Below, one piece after another: positions 1 through 10,000 of a stretch of 64,000 nucleotides of DNA. Made by a program: the position numbers and the translations under genes. Origin of the DNA: an uncultured Bacteroidales bacterium (GTDB lineage Bacteria > Bacteroidota > Bacteroidia > Bacteroidales > WCHB1-69); assembly GCA_947169105.1 (NCBI GenBank), contig CAMVOL010000008.1, positions 17,208 to 81,207 of the forward strand, read 5' to 3'. Within the stretch, counting starts at the first letter, position 1. The number at the start of each line of letters is the position of its first letter. The notes beneath the pieces are model-generated. The model was given only the letters and a program-made list of their open reading frames with translations. It was not told where the DNA came from and did no database searches.

Positions 1-2
1 AA

Positions 3-242
3 TACAAAGAGGAGGATGATATCATCCGCATTATGGCCACCTTGTATGTGGAGCGTGACACGCAAAAGGGTATCATCATCGGCAGCAAGGGCAGCGCCAT
101 CAAGCGGTTAGGAATTGAGTCCCGTGCCGCCTTGGAGGAATTCCTCGACAAGCACATTTATCTCGACCTTTCAGTCAAGGTGTTGAAAGATTGGCGAAAT
201 AATGACCTGATAATGAAGAGATTCGGCTATAATCCGTCCTAA
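3..242 (+). CDS. era: GTPase Era, C-terminal KH domain (5' truncated by window start)
   Basis: Reading frame continues upstream of the listed ORF to the window edge (YKEEDDIIRIMATLYVERDTQKGIIIGSKGSAIKRLG); Era KH-domain signature IIGSKGSAIKRLG. Confidence 0.9.
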   Translation, partial: YKEEDDIIRIMATLYVERDTQKGIIIGSKGSAIKRLGIESRAALEEFLDKHIYLDLSVKVLKDWRNNDLIMKRFGYNPS

Positions 243-354
243 GTCAAGTGGCGGATTCAGCCTCTTTTATCAGAAAAGAAAAGGGTCATCCCCAATGAAT
301 TTGCTGAGGCAACATTACCATTAAAAATGAACAATTCCGTGTCCTTTTTTGTCG

Positions 355-362
355 TACCTTTG
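355..362 (+). promoter_or_regulatory. Bacteroidetes -7 promoter element (TAccTTTG) upstream of secA
   Basis: Matches TAnnTTTG; about 36 nt before the secA ATG. Confidence 0.5.
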
Positions 363-398
363 CAAACTTATTTTTTACCAATATTACAATAATATTAT

Positions 399-3300
399 AT
401 GGCAAATTTCTTAACGAAACTATTTGGTACAAAATCAGATAGAGATTTGAAACAGTTGGGTCCCATCAAGGACCTCGTTTTAGAAGCATACGAAACCATC
501 AAAAATCTTTCCAACGACGAACTACGCGGCAAGACCGACGAGTTCAAGCAGCTCATTCACGAAGCCGTCAAGGATGACGAGGCACGCATCGCCGAAATCA
601 AGAAGGAGCTGGACGAGAACTACGGTATGGAAATCTCCGAAAAAGAGAAGCTTTACAAGGAGATGGAAAATCTGGAGAAGGAGTCTTACGACCGTACCCA
701 AAAGGTGCTGGACCAGATTCTGCCTGAGGCTTTTGCCGTGATGAAGGAGACCGCACGCCGTTTCAAGGACAACGAGACGGTGGTGGTGACCGCCAACCAG
801 CATGACCGTGACCTCGCCGCACGCCGCGAGTGCGTCACCGTGGAGGGTGACAAAGCCATCTACCAGCACACTTGGTCCGCCGGCGGCAACATGATCACCT
901 GGGACATGTGCCACTACGATGTGCAGCTCATCGGCGGCACCGTGCTCCATCAGGGAAAAATCGCGGAGATGGCGACTGGTGAAGGTAAGACCCTCGTCGC
1001 CACCCTGCCCGTCTATCTCAACGCCCTGCCGGGCAAAGGCGTCCATGTGGTCACGGTGAACGACTACCTCGCCAAGCGTGATAGCGAGTGGATGGGGCTC
1101 CTGTACGAGTTCCACGGCCTCACCACCGACTGTATCGACAAGCACGAACCCAATTCGGAGGAGCGCCGCCGCGCCTACCTCGCCGATATCACCTACGGCA
1201 CCAACAACGAATTTGGTTTCGACTACCTGCGTGACAATATGGCCCGCAACGTGGAGGAACTGGTGCAGCGCCCCCACAACTACGCCATTGTCGATGAGGT
1301 GGACTCCGTCTTGATTGACGACGCCCGTACCCCCCTCATCATTTCTGGTCCCACCCCGCGCGGCGACCAGCAGGAGTTCGACAAGTACAAACCCAACGTG
1401 GAACGCCTCTATAAAGCACAGGAGGAACTGGTCAGCAAGATGCTCCCGATGGCCCGCGAATTAGTGAGCAAGGATCCCGAAATCAAGCCGCAGGAGTTCG
1501 GTGCCCAGCTGTTGCTCCGCTGTCACCGTGGTCTTCCCAAGAACCAGCGCCTCATCAAGTTTCTCAGTGAACCCGGCATCAAGAACATTCTGCTCCGCAC
1601 CGAGGCCTTCTATATGGCCGAGCAGAACCGTAACATGTACATCATCGACAACGACTTAACGCCGTTCGATGACGAAATCAACGAGAAAATCCATCATTTC
1701 AGCAAAAAAGTCGAGGACTTCAATACCGCCCTCGACCGCATCCCCACTTTGGATGAAGAGCATCAGCGCAAGGAGAACGAGAATCTCCGCAAGGATGCGG
1801 CCAACGTCCGCAAGGAGCTGATTTCGCTTCTCGAAAGCATCCAACAGCAGATTAGCGAAGAGGTCATTGCCGAAGATAACATCAAGTTTGCTAAGTCGTT
1901 AGCGAATCTCATCCTCGGTTATAACGACCTTGAATATCTGAACAAGATGGCGGGCAACGAGCCCGAACACGCGCCGAAACCGTTTGCCGATTACCGCGAT
2001 ATGATGGCCGCCACGCTCACCGACAAGGCCAATAATGCCAACGGCAGCGAGTCCAAAGGCATCTTCAACAGCATGTTGAAAAAACTTCAGGAGTCTTTCG
2101 TCGCCGTCGGTGACGACTTCCGCCTGACCGAGATGAACGACGTGAACTACGGTAAGTACGGCCTTCATTTCGTCATTGAGGAGAAGCTCAACTCCGTCAA
2201 TATCATGGAGAAAGGTATCGAAGCCGTTTCCGCCAATGCCGAAGAGGCCAAGCTGTTCATCATGCCCGAAATTGGCACGGAACTGAGCATTCTGGAACAC
2301 GAGAACCTCGACCCGAAGGAGAAAGCCGAGCGCAAAGCCGAGATTTACCGCAACTTTTCTGTCGCTTCCGAGCGTATCCATACCGTACAGCAGCTGCTGC
2401 GTGCCTACACCATGTTCCGCAAGGATGACGAGTACGTCATCATCGACAACAAGGTGAAGATTGTGGATGAGCAGACGGGCCGTATTATGGAGGGCCGTCG
2501 TTACTCTGAGGGTCTCCATCAGGCCATTGAGGCGAAGGAGGGCGTGAAGGTGGAAGCCGCCACGCAGACCTACGCCACCATCACTTTGCAGAACTACTTC
2601 CGTATGTACAAAAAGCTGGCCGGTATGACCGGTACCGCTGAGACGGAAGCGGGCGAGTTCTGGAATATCTACAAGTTGGACGTGGTGGTCATCCCGACCA
2701 ACCGTCCCATTGCCCGTATAGACGCGGAAGATATGGTCTATAAGACCAAACGCGAGAAGCTGGCTGCGGTGGTCGATAAGATTCTGGAACTCCACGAACA
2801 GGGCCGCCCGGTTCTGGTCGGTACTACCTCCGTGGAGGACTCCGAACTCCTTTCGACGATTCTCACGCGCCGCCACATTGTCCATAACGTGTTGAACGCC
2901 AAGTTGCACAAGAAGGAGGCCGACATTGTGGCCGCCGCCGGTCAGCCCGGAACCGTCACCATCTCCACCAACATGGCCGGTCGTGGTACCGATATCAAGC
3001 TCGGACCCGGCGTGAAAGAGATGGGTGGTTTGGCCATCATCGGCACCGAGCGCCACGAGAGCCGCCGTGTGGACCGCCAGTTGCGTGGTCGTGCCGGACG
3101 TCAGGGCGACCCCGGCAGTTCCCAGTTCTACGTCTCCCTCGAAGACAACCTGATGCGTCTGTTCGGCTCCGACCGTATCGCCAAGATTATGGATAGCATT
3201 GGACTGAAGGAGGGCGAAGTCATCCAGCACAGCATGATCACCAAGTCCATCGAACGCGCCCAGAAGAAGGTGGAGGAGAACCATTTTGGCATCCGTAAGC

Positions 3301-4175
3301 ACCTTCTCGAATACGACGACGTGATGAACTCGCAGCGTGATACCATCTACCGCAAACGCCGCAACGCCCTCTTTGGCGACCGCCTCTCCATCGACCTTTC
3401 GCAGATGATTGAGGACGTGTGCGCCGGTGTAGTCGATGACAACTGGAATGCCAAGAGTTACGACGACTTCGTTACCGACCTCATCACCTTGTTCGGCTGC
3501 GACTCCCCCTTCACCGAAAATGAGTTCCTTGAAGGCCGTCCCGGCCCGCTCACCGACAAACTGTACGAGTACGTTTACAGCAATTATAAGATGAAGATGG
3601 AACAGTTGGCGGAGAAAGCCTTCCCCGCTGTAGAGACCATCTATATGGCCGTCGGCGACCGCACCATGGGCTTGCCCTTCATCTGTAAAAATCGTCAGCT
3701 TGGCGTGGCCATCCCATTCAAGAAATGCTATGAGAACAAGCAGGAAATTGCCCTTGCTGTGGAAAAAGGCATCACCATCGCTGTGATTGACAACGCGTGG
3801 AAAGAGCACCTCCGCGAACTCGACGACCTGAAACAGTCGGTACAGAATGCCTCTTACGAACAGAAGGATCCGCTTCTTATCTACAAACTGGAGTCTTTCA
3901 ACCTGTTCGACCAGCTGTTGGACCGCATCAACCGCGAAATCGTCTCCTTCCTGAACAACTGCACGCTGCCCGAACTCGATCTGTCGCACCTGCGCCCGAT
4001 GCAGCTGCCCGAGTCGGATGCCAAGAAGCTGCAGACCAGCCGTACCGAAGGCGGCGCGAAACCCGGCACCAAGGGAGCCGCCCCCATCCGCGTGGAGAAA
4101 AAGGTGGGCCGCAACGACCCCTGCCCCTGCGGAAGCGGCAAGAAATTCAAGAACTGCCACGGTCAAGGCGAATAA
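399..4175 (+). CDS. secA: Preprotein translocase ATPase SecA, long form with extra insertion
   Basis: [38 protein letters not shown] and [12 protein letters not shown] motifs; C-terminal zinc motif [14 protein letters not shown]; 1258 aa. Confidence 0.97.
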   Translation: MANFLTKLFGTKSDRDLKQLGPIKDLVLEAYETIKNLSNDELRGKTDEFKQLIHEAVKDDEARIAEIKKELDENYGMEISEKEKLYKEMENLEKESYDRTQKVLDQILPEAFAVMKETARRFKDNETVVVTANQHDRDLAARRECVTVEGDKAIYQHTWSAGGNMITWDMCHYDVQLIGGTVLHQGKIAEMATGEGKTLVATLPVYLNALPGKGVHVVTVNDYLAKRDSEWMGLLYEFHGLTTDCIDKHEPNSEERRRAYLADITYGTNNEFGFDYLRDNMARNVEELVQRPHNYAIVDEVDSVLIDDARTPLIISGPTPRGDQQEFDKYKPNVERLYKAQEELVSKMLPMARELVSKDPEIKPQEFGAQLLLRCHRGLPKNQRLIKFLSEPGIKNILLRTEAFYMAEQNRNMYIIDNDLTPFDDEINEKIHHFSKKVEDFNTALDRIPTLDEEHQRKENENLRKDAANVRKELISLLESIQQQISEEVIAEDNIKFAKSLANLILGYNDLEYLNKMAGNEPEHAPKPFADYRDMMAATLTDKANNANGSESKGIFNSMLKKLQESFVAVGDDFRLTEMNDVNYGKYGLHFVIEEKLNSVNIMEKGIEAVSANAEEAKLFIMPEIGTELSILEHENLDPKEKAERKAEIYRNFSVASERIHTVQQLLRAYTMFRKDDEYVIIDNKVKIVDEQTGRIMEGRRYSEGLHQAIEAKEGVKVEAATQTYATITLQNYFRMYKKLAGMTGTAETEAGEFWNIYKLDVVVIPTNRPIARIDAEDMVYKTKREKLAAVVDKILELHEQGRPVLVGTTSVEDSELLSTILTRRHIVHNVLNAKLHKKEADIVAAAGQPGTVTISTNMAGRGTDIKLGPGVKEMGGLAIIGTERHESRRVDRQLRGRAGRQGDPGSSQFYVSLEDNLMRLFGSDRIAKIMDSIGLKEGEVIQHSMITKSIERAQKKVEENHFGIRKHLLEYDDVMNSQRDTIYRKRRNALFGDRLSIDLSQMIEDVCAGVVDDNWNAKSYDDFVTDLITLFGCDSPFTENEFLEGRPGPLTDKLYEYVYSNYKMKMEQLAEKAFPAVETIYMAVGDRTMGLPFICKNRQLGVAIPFKKCYENKQEIALAVEKGITIAVIDNAWKEHLRELDDLKQSVQNASYEQKDPLLIYKLESFNLFDQLLDRINREIVSFLNNCTLPELDLSHLRPMQLPESDAKKLQTSRTEGGAKPGTKGAAPIRVEKKVGRNDPCPCGSGKKFKNCHGQGE

Positions 4176-4189
4176 GACCTGTTTGCAAG

Positions 4190-6652
4190 ATGTTTACCAT
4201 CAGTGAAATAGCAAACTTCCTAACCTGCATCAGCCGGCAACTCCCATTTCCCGACGATGCCGTCAGCGAGCTGCTATTTGACAGCCGGAAATTGCTGTTG
4301 CCCGCCAAAACCCTCTTCTTTGCCATCAAAACCGAGAAGAACGACGGGCACGCCTACATTCCCGAACTCATTCGGAAGGGGGTGCGCAACTTCGTCGTCA
4401 CCGAGAATTTCCGGCAGTGGGAAAGTTACGGAGCGTGCAATTTTCTCCGAGTGGACGACAGCGTGGCGGCCTTGCAGAAGGTGGCGGAACGTCACCGCAG
4501 GCAGTTCGACATCCCAGTCATCGGCATCACCGGCAGCAACGGCAAAACCATCGTCAAAGAGTGGTTGGTGCAGATGCTTTCCGAAGACTACCGTCTTGTG
4601 GCCAGCCCCAACAGCTACAATTCGCAAATTGGTGTTCCCTTCTCTGTCTGGCAGATGGGACCGCAGCACGAAATGGCTATCTTCGAAGCCGGCATCTCCC
4701 GCCCCAACGAAATGCACCAGCTCGCCGACATCATCCGCCCCACCATCGGCATCCTCACCACCATCGGCAGTGCCCACGCCGAATTTTTCAAGGATGAACA
4801 AGAAAAATTGGAAGAAAAGGTCCGGTTGTTCAAAGACTGCCCCGTTGTCATCTATTGCAACGACAATTCTTTGATTGACAATATCTTTAAAAGAAAGGAT
4901 TTTCAAAATAGAACCCAGCTTTCGTGGGGGACGCAGCCCGATTCTGTTTTCCGCATCACAGAGAAAAAGGTGGAACGGAACCACACGCTCGTTACGTTGG
5001 ACGGCAAGGAGCTGGTCATCCCCTTCGTGGACGACGCCTCCGTGGAGAACGCCCTCCATACGGCGGTGCTGCTGTTCCACTTGGGCTTCACCACCCCGGA
5101 CATCAACCGCAAGCTCGCCCTACTTACGCCCGTTTCCATGCGTATGGAAATCCGTGAGGCCGTCAACCAGTCGGTGGTTATCAACGACACGTACAGTCTG
5201 GATATCAACTCATTACGAGTGGCACTGGATTTCGTCAAGGCGCAAATCCGCTACGAACGGAAGACCGTCATCCTGTCCGACTTCGCGCAAGTGGGTGCAT
5301 TGAGCAACGAAACGTACCGTGAAATCAACGACTTGCTCACCAACAACGGCATCACCAAGCTGATTGCCGTCGGGAGCGAGCTGAAAACTCACCGCGGCTG
5401 CTTCACCCTGCCCGAGCAGTACTTTTTCGGAAGCACGGGTGAGTTGCTGGCCCACCTCGGCAGCATCGACTTCCACGACGAGGTGGTGTTGGTGAAGGGG
5501 GCACGTCACTTCGGTTTCGAGCGGGTGACGGATGCCTTGCAGCTCCGTTCGCACCGTACCATACTGAATGTCAGTCTCCCGGCACTGGTCAACAACCTCA
5601 ACTACTATCGGGGCCTCATTTCGCCGCAGACGAAGGTAGTGGCGATGGTGAAGGCCATGTGTTACGGCCTTGGCGATGTGGAACTGATTAGCGAGCTGCA
5701 GTACCATAACATTGATTATCTGGCAGTTGCCTATACCGATGAAGGAGTTAATCTGAGGAAAAAGAACATCAAGCTACCCATCATTGTGCTGGGCGCGGAG
5801 GGGGAAAGTTTCGAGATGATGATCAGCTACAACCTCGAACCCGAAATTTTCAACTTCTATTCGTTGGGCGAATTTGAAAAGGCGTTATCCCATCATCCTG
5901 AAATACAGGATTTTAAAATCCATTTGAAGATTGATACGGGGATGCACCGGTTGGGCTTCCGCAAGGAGGACATTCCTGAATTGGTGGCCCGAATCCAACA
6001 GAATCCGCAGTTGCGGGTGGCCTCTGTCTTTTCGCACTTGGCTGCGGCCGACGACCCGACGGAGGATGCTTTCACGCTTTCACAAATTTCTTATTTCAAA
6101 GAAGTTGCTGAAGAAATACAGCGCCATTTCGACTATCCGATTTTGCGCCACATTGACAACACGGCGGGGATTTCACGATTCCCGCAGGCCCATTTCGATA
6201 TGGTGCGGTTAGGCATCGGGCTGTACGGCTTCACGTCGGTGCCCGCCGACCGTCCGTATTTGCAGCATGTGGCCACGTTGCGGACGGTCATCACGCACGT
6301 GCGGACCATCGGGGCAGGCGAGACGGTCGGTTACAACCGCACCTACGCTGCCGACAAGCCGACGAAGGTGGGCATCATCCCGATCGGTTATGCGGATGGC
6401 TTTCCGCCGGAGCTGGGGCGCGGGGTCGGCAGTGTGGTCGTGAAGGGCCGGCGCGTGCCCATCATCGGCAAGGTTTGTATGGACATGACAATGATCGACC
6501 TGACGGGCACGGACGCGTCCGAAGGGGATGAGGTGGTGGTGTATGGTGCGGGGAACCGCATTGACGACATCGCCGCTTCCATCGGTAAGATTCCGTACCA
6601 CTTGCTCACCGCGATTTCGAAGCGGGTACCGCGGACGTACGTGATGGAGTAA
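4190..6652 (+). CDS. Bifunctional UDP-N-acetylmuramoyl-tripeptide:D-Ala-D-Ala ligase / alanine racemase (MurF-Alr fusion)
   Basis: MurF P-loop GITGSNGKT in the N-terminal half; alanine racemase PLP-lysine region VVAMVKAMCYGLG and MVRLGIGLYGF in the C-terminal half; ATG at 4190, in frame with the longer listed ORF, is the plausible start 14 nt after secA. Confidence 0.93.
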   Translation: MFTISEIANFLTCISRQLPFPDDAVSELLFDSRKLLLPAKTLFFAIKTEKNDGHAYIPELIRKGVRNFVVTENFRQWESYGACNFLRVDDSVAALQKVAERHRRQFDIPVIGITGSNGKTIVKEWLVQMLSEDYRLVASPNSYNSQIGVPFSVWQMGPQHEMAIFEAGISRPNEMHQLADIIRPTIGILTTIGSAHAEFFKDEQEKLEEKVRLFKDCPVVIYCNDNSLIDNIFKRKDFQNRTQLSWGTQPDSVFRITEKKVERNHTLVTLDGKELVIPFVDDASVENALHTAVLLFHLGFTTPDINRKLALLTPVSMRMEIREAVNQSVVINDTYSLDINSLRVALDFVKAQIRYERKTVILSDFAQVGALSNETYREINDLLTNNGITKLIAVGSELKTHRGCFTLPEQYFFGSTGELLAHLGSIDFHDEVVLVKGARHFGFERVTDALQLRSHRTILNVSLPALVNNLNYYRGLISPQTKVVAMVKAMCYGLGDVELISELQYHNIDYLAVAYTDEGVNLRKKNIKLPIIVLGAEGESFEMMISYNLEPEIFNFYSLGEFEKALSHHPEIQDFKIHLKIDTGMHRLGFRKEDIPELVARIQQNPQLRVASVFSHLAAADDPTEDAFTLSQISYFKEVAEEIQRHFDYPILRHIDNTAGISRFPQAHFDMVRLGIGLYGFTSVPADRPYLQHVATLRTVITHVRTIGAGETVGYNRTYAADKPTKVGIIPIGYADGFPPELGRGVGSVVVKGRRVPIIGKVCMDMTMIDLTGTDASEGDEVVVYGAGNRIDDIAASIGKIPYHLLTAISKRVPRTYVME

Positions 6653-6664
6653 ATATCGGAGTCG

Positions 6665-6955
6665 TTATTGATTCTTTTGTTGCAACTCCCTACGATTCCG
6701 CCCGATATAGGTAAAATACAGGATCAGGTCGGTGGCTACCAGAACGGCATTGAAAACATAGAGCCATATCACAATGTCGTGGCTGTATAGCGCCTTATGG
6801 ATGATGCCGAAGATATAGCCCAATATCACTAAAGACATAAAAAACGGACTTTTGCCGATTACCACCTTTGTGCGCAACGATTTGGCGATGGATACCGGCC
6901 AGCTGACCGCGAAACAGAGCAGGAAGAGGACTTCCCAGATGCTGAAATCTGCCAT
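6665..6955 (-). CDS. Small 3-TM membrane protein, possibly PQ-loop/SemiSWEET-like
   Basis: MADFSIWEVLFLLCFAVSWPVSIAKSLRTKVVIGKSPFFMSLVILGYIFGIIHK...; three hydrophobic segments; TAnnTTTG-type promoter just upstream on the minus strand. Confidence 0.6.
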   Translation of the reverse strand: MADFSIWEVLFLLCFAVSWPVSIAKSLRTKVVIGKSPFFMSLVILGYIFGIIHKALYSHDIVIWLYVFNAVLVATDLILYFTYIGRNRRELQQKNQ

Positions 6956-7078
6956 AGTTCCAATTTGGTTTGAGGGTGCAAAAGTACTCATTTTCGGCAA
7001 GTGACAGAAATCGGCTACTCCCATTTTATCAACAAAAAGAGAGAGGGTAGAGATGCGGAATTATGTCACCCAATCCCA

Positions 7079-10000
7079 TCAGAACGGATAGCCTATACTG
7101 AAATTGAGGCGCAAGCCATCCAGAACCGAAGGCATATTATAGTAGGTTTTGATCGGTCGTGTGAGATCCGGCGTGCCTTCCTTGGTATATTTGTAGGTCT
7201 GATATGGCGCGTGGATGCCGATACCCAGGTCCAGACGGATAACAAGTCCGTCGATGTCGAGGCGGAGTCCCAGACCAGTGCCCAGCGCAATCTGCTTCAT
7301 GATATTGGGATTTCCGATAATTCCATCCTGCAAGTCCTCATTTATCCCCATTCTATCGACGAGCAACGCATACTCTTCACTAGTCGTGTAGTCGGAAACG
7401 CTATGCCAGTTCCATACGTTGCCGGCATCGAGGAATACGGCGCCATGAAGTTTCCAAACGATGGGAAAGCGCAGTTCGAAGTTCGCTTCGAGTTTTATAT
7501 CCCCGGAATGGAAAAAGTTCTGGTTGTATTTGGTGCTATGGAAATTCCCCGGTCCGTAAGTATATGGAGCCGCCGCCCGCAAACTGTTGGAACCGCCGGC
7601 ATAGAATACTTCGGAGAGCGGAGAGGATTCAAAGGAGGAGTTGCCAAACGGCACATTAGCGCCGGCATACAGACGCGTTGCGATACATACCCGTTCTGTC
7701 AGGTTGAATCGGTTCCACAGTTCGGCCGTCACCTTGACAAACTGGTCGAAGGGCATACGGACAATCTCTTTGTCTTGCTCGCTCCACTTGCGCCCGAAGA
7801 TGCAATAGATGGCGTTTGTCAGGTTGCCGGCTTCTTTGACCTCAACGTCAATCATGGTATTGACGGCTCGTTTGGTGCGGTAGTCACTATAGGTGATTCC
7901 ATAGCCGATGGAGGGGATGAACTCGTTTCCTGAAAGCAGTTTGAGGAGTTCTGGATGGTCGATCGCTTCTCGAAGCACATCTTGTGACTCGGCCTTCACT
8001 CTGACTATTGAAAGCGAGGCGGGTGTGAAGACATGCGTGACATAACGAGACGAGCGGATGAAATACGAAAAGGCTCCGGAGAGCTTGTGAACACCGTATC
8101 CGCCTGCTATGTTCTCGTACTTGTATCCTATTCGGTAGCGGGTATCGCCGTCGGGGTTGTTGTTCCCCACCCAGTGCAGATAAGGAAAGACAAATGCGGC
8201 ATCCACACCGAATTTGTAGGTGTTGGTCGTTTTTGGATCTCCCGGCTGTCGTTCGCGCAGCGACCAATAATATGCCCCGTATGCCTTGACCGTGAATGTT
8301 TCTCCCCGTCCCAAAAGATTCTTTATGGAATGGGCAAGGGTAATGTTAGGGCCGAGACTGTTGTTGGAACGATAGGTGACATCCGCCTCCGCCGATAAAT
8401 TGTGTATGCGTATGATGGAATCACCCAATGAAGGCGCGAACCGGTTGAGGCGCCATTGCTTGGTGGCCGCCACACCTATGCCGGACTTGGTGAGCTCGCC
8501 TTCAAAGATATTGTCATAATCGCGCTGCGAAAACGCGCGCAGAAAAACATTGCCTGATGGGGTCAGTTTGAAGTCTGCGGATATAAGACTGAGCAAACCA
8601 TTGGCTTTATTGACCTCCGGATTGTCGGAGATGGTGGATCCGACCGTGATGCGCATTTTATCATGGAACAGGGATTTGCTGATGGCAATATTCATGTCAT
8701 TGGTCTTGCCGGACGCATGGTTGGTCTGTCCACTGCTGATATCAATATCTATTTTATTCCCTATCTTGGAATTGGCCATCGCGGCATTGATACGGCTGTT
8801 GATGATGCTGTTCAGGGCATATCCGCTCTTTTGCGCAGCCACATTGCTTTCACCCATATACATTCCGGTGGTGAGCAATACAGCCGCTATGCCTTCACGG
8901 TTGTCTTCATCCAACGAAGCGAGTTCCTGTGTGATGGTTTCGTCATCCGGCGCTTCAAGGAAAAAGCCTATGGCGTTAAGACCTACCGAATCAAGTACAC
9001 CCGTTACTCGCACGCCAGTATTGAAAGCCACACGGCGTGTTTCTTCGCCCTCCGATTGCACATCTGCTTTCACCTGTTGCGAAGCAGAGACATTCAGCAT
9101 CGTCTGTCCTAAGGGACCGTTAAAGGTGATGTTACTTCCCGAATCCACATGGAAGGGCATCATCGGATATAAATTGGGCGAATAGCGGACCAATCCGTCA
9201 TCCACATTGATTGTCCCGCCCCAGTTAAGTTCTCCGTCAGTGGTGCTGTACTGTATGTTGACCGTACCATGCGGTTTGACTTGTGCCAGATTCTTTTTAT
9301 CTATCGGATAGGTGATATCCGTGGTGGGCAGGATTGTGACATCCACGTCTGCAAGGATACTGTCTATCGGACCAGACACCCGTCCCCGTATGTCGGTTGC
9401 CAAGTCGCCATAGACAGGGAAAGGTCCGTTCTTCTCCAGTTTCACCGGAGAGAAATTATCGGCAGCCAAATCCACATCCAAGAGCATCGTGTTGAGGTCC
9501 AATCCCCCGTTCAAAGCCAGAAAGGATCCATCGGTGCTGTAGATGCGCACATCGTTTAATTTCACATTGTTATGTTCCATTACGATAGGCGTTTCTCCTA
9601 GATTCAACTTCACATCGTAGGGCTTGTATAGGGCACTTATATCCAGCGGCAGCACTTCAGCGGAGAGGTCCATTTCTGCAGGCAGACCGTCTGCGGTGGC
9701 TTTGGCCCGAATGGCACCATCTATGTCAATGTCTTCTAAATGAACGATACTGTTCACTATCTCAAGCGGGATGTCATCCAAACGCACATCGGCACGGATG
9801 GCATTTTCATACATCTCCGATGGTGAAATTAGGATGTCCGCCGTCCGGTTTCCGAGATCCATTTCATCGTAGATGAGACTGTCCAAGGCAAGATGTCCTG
9901 TTCCCTTCAGTTCGCGCCCATTTCGTTCCAGATCAAGCTGTAGTGCGGCATCGGTGCAGAGATCACGCACATCCATCACGCCATCGGTAATGCTGGTGTT

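Noticed and set aside
1899-4166. 755-aa minus-strand ORF antisense to secA
   Set aside because: Mirror-frame artefact of strong codon bias in secA; sequence is low-complexity His/Val/Gly-rich with no recognisable domain.
3797-6652. 951-aa version of MurF-Alr starting inside secA
   Set aside because: First 131 residues are an out-of-frame translation of the secA 3' end; ATG at 4190 is the plausible start.
4190-6652. MurF-alanine racemase fusion as a novel architecture
   Set aside because: This fusion is already known in Bacteroidetes; listed as a feature only.
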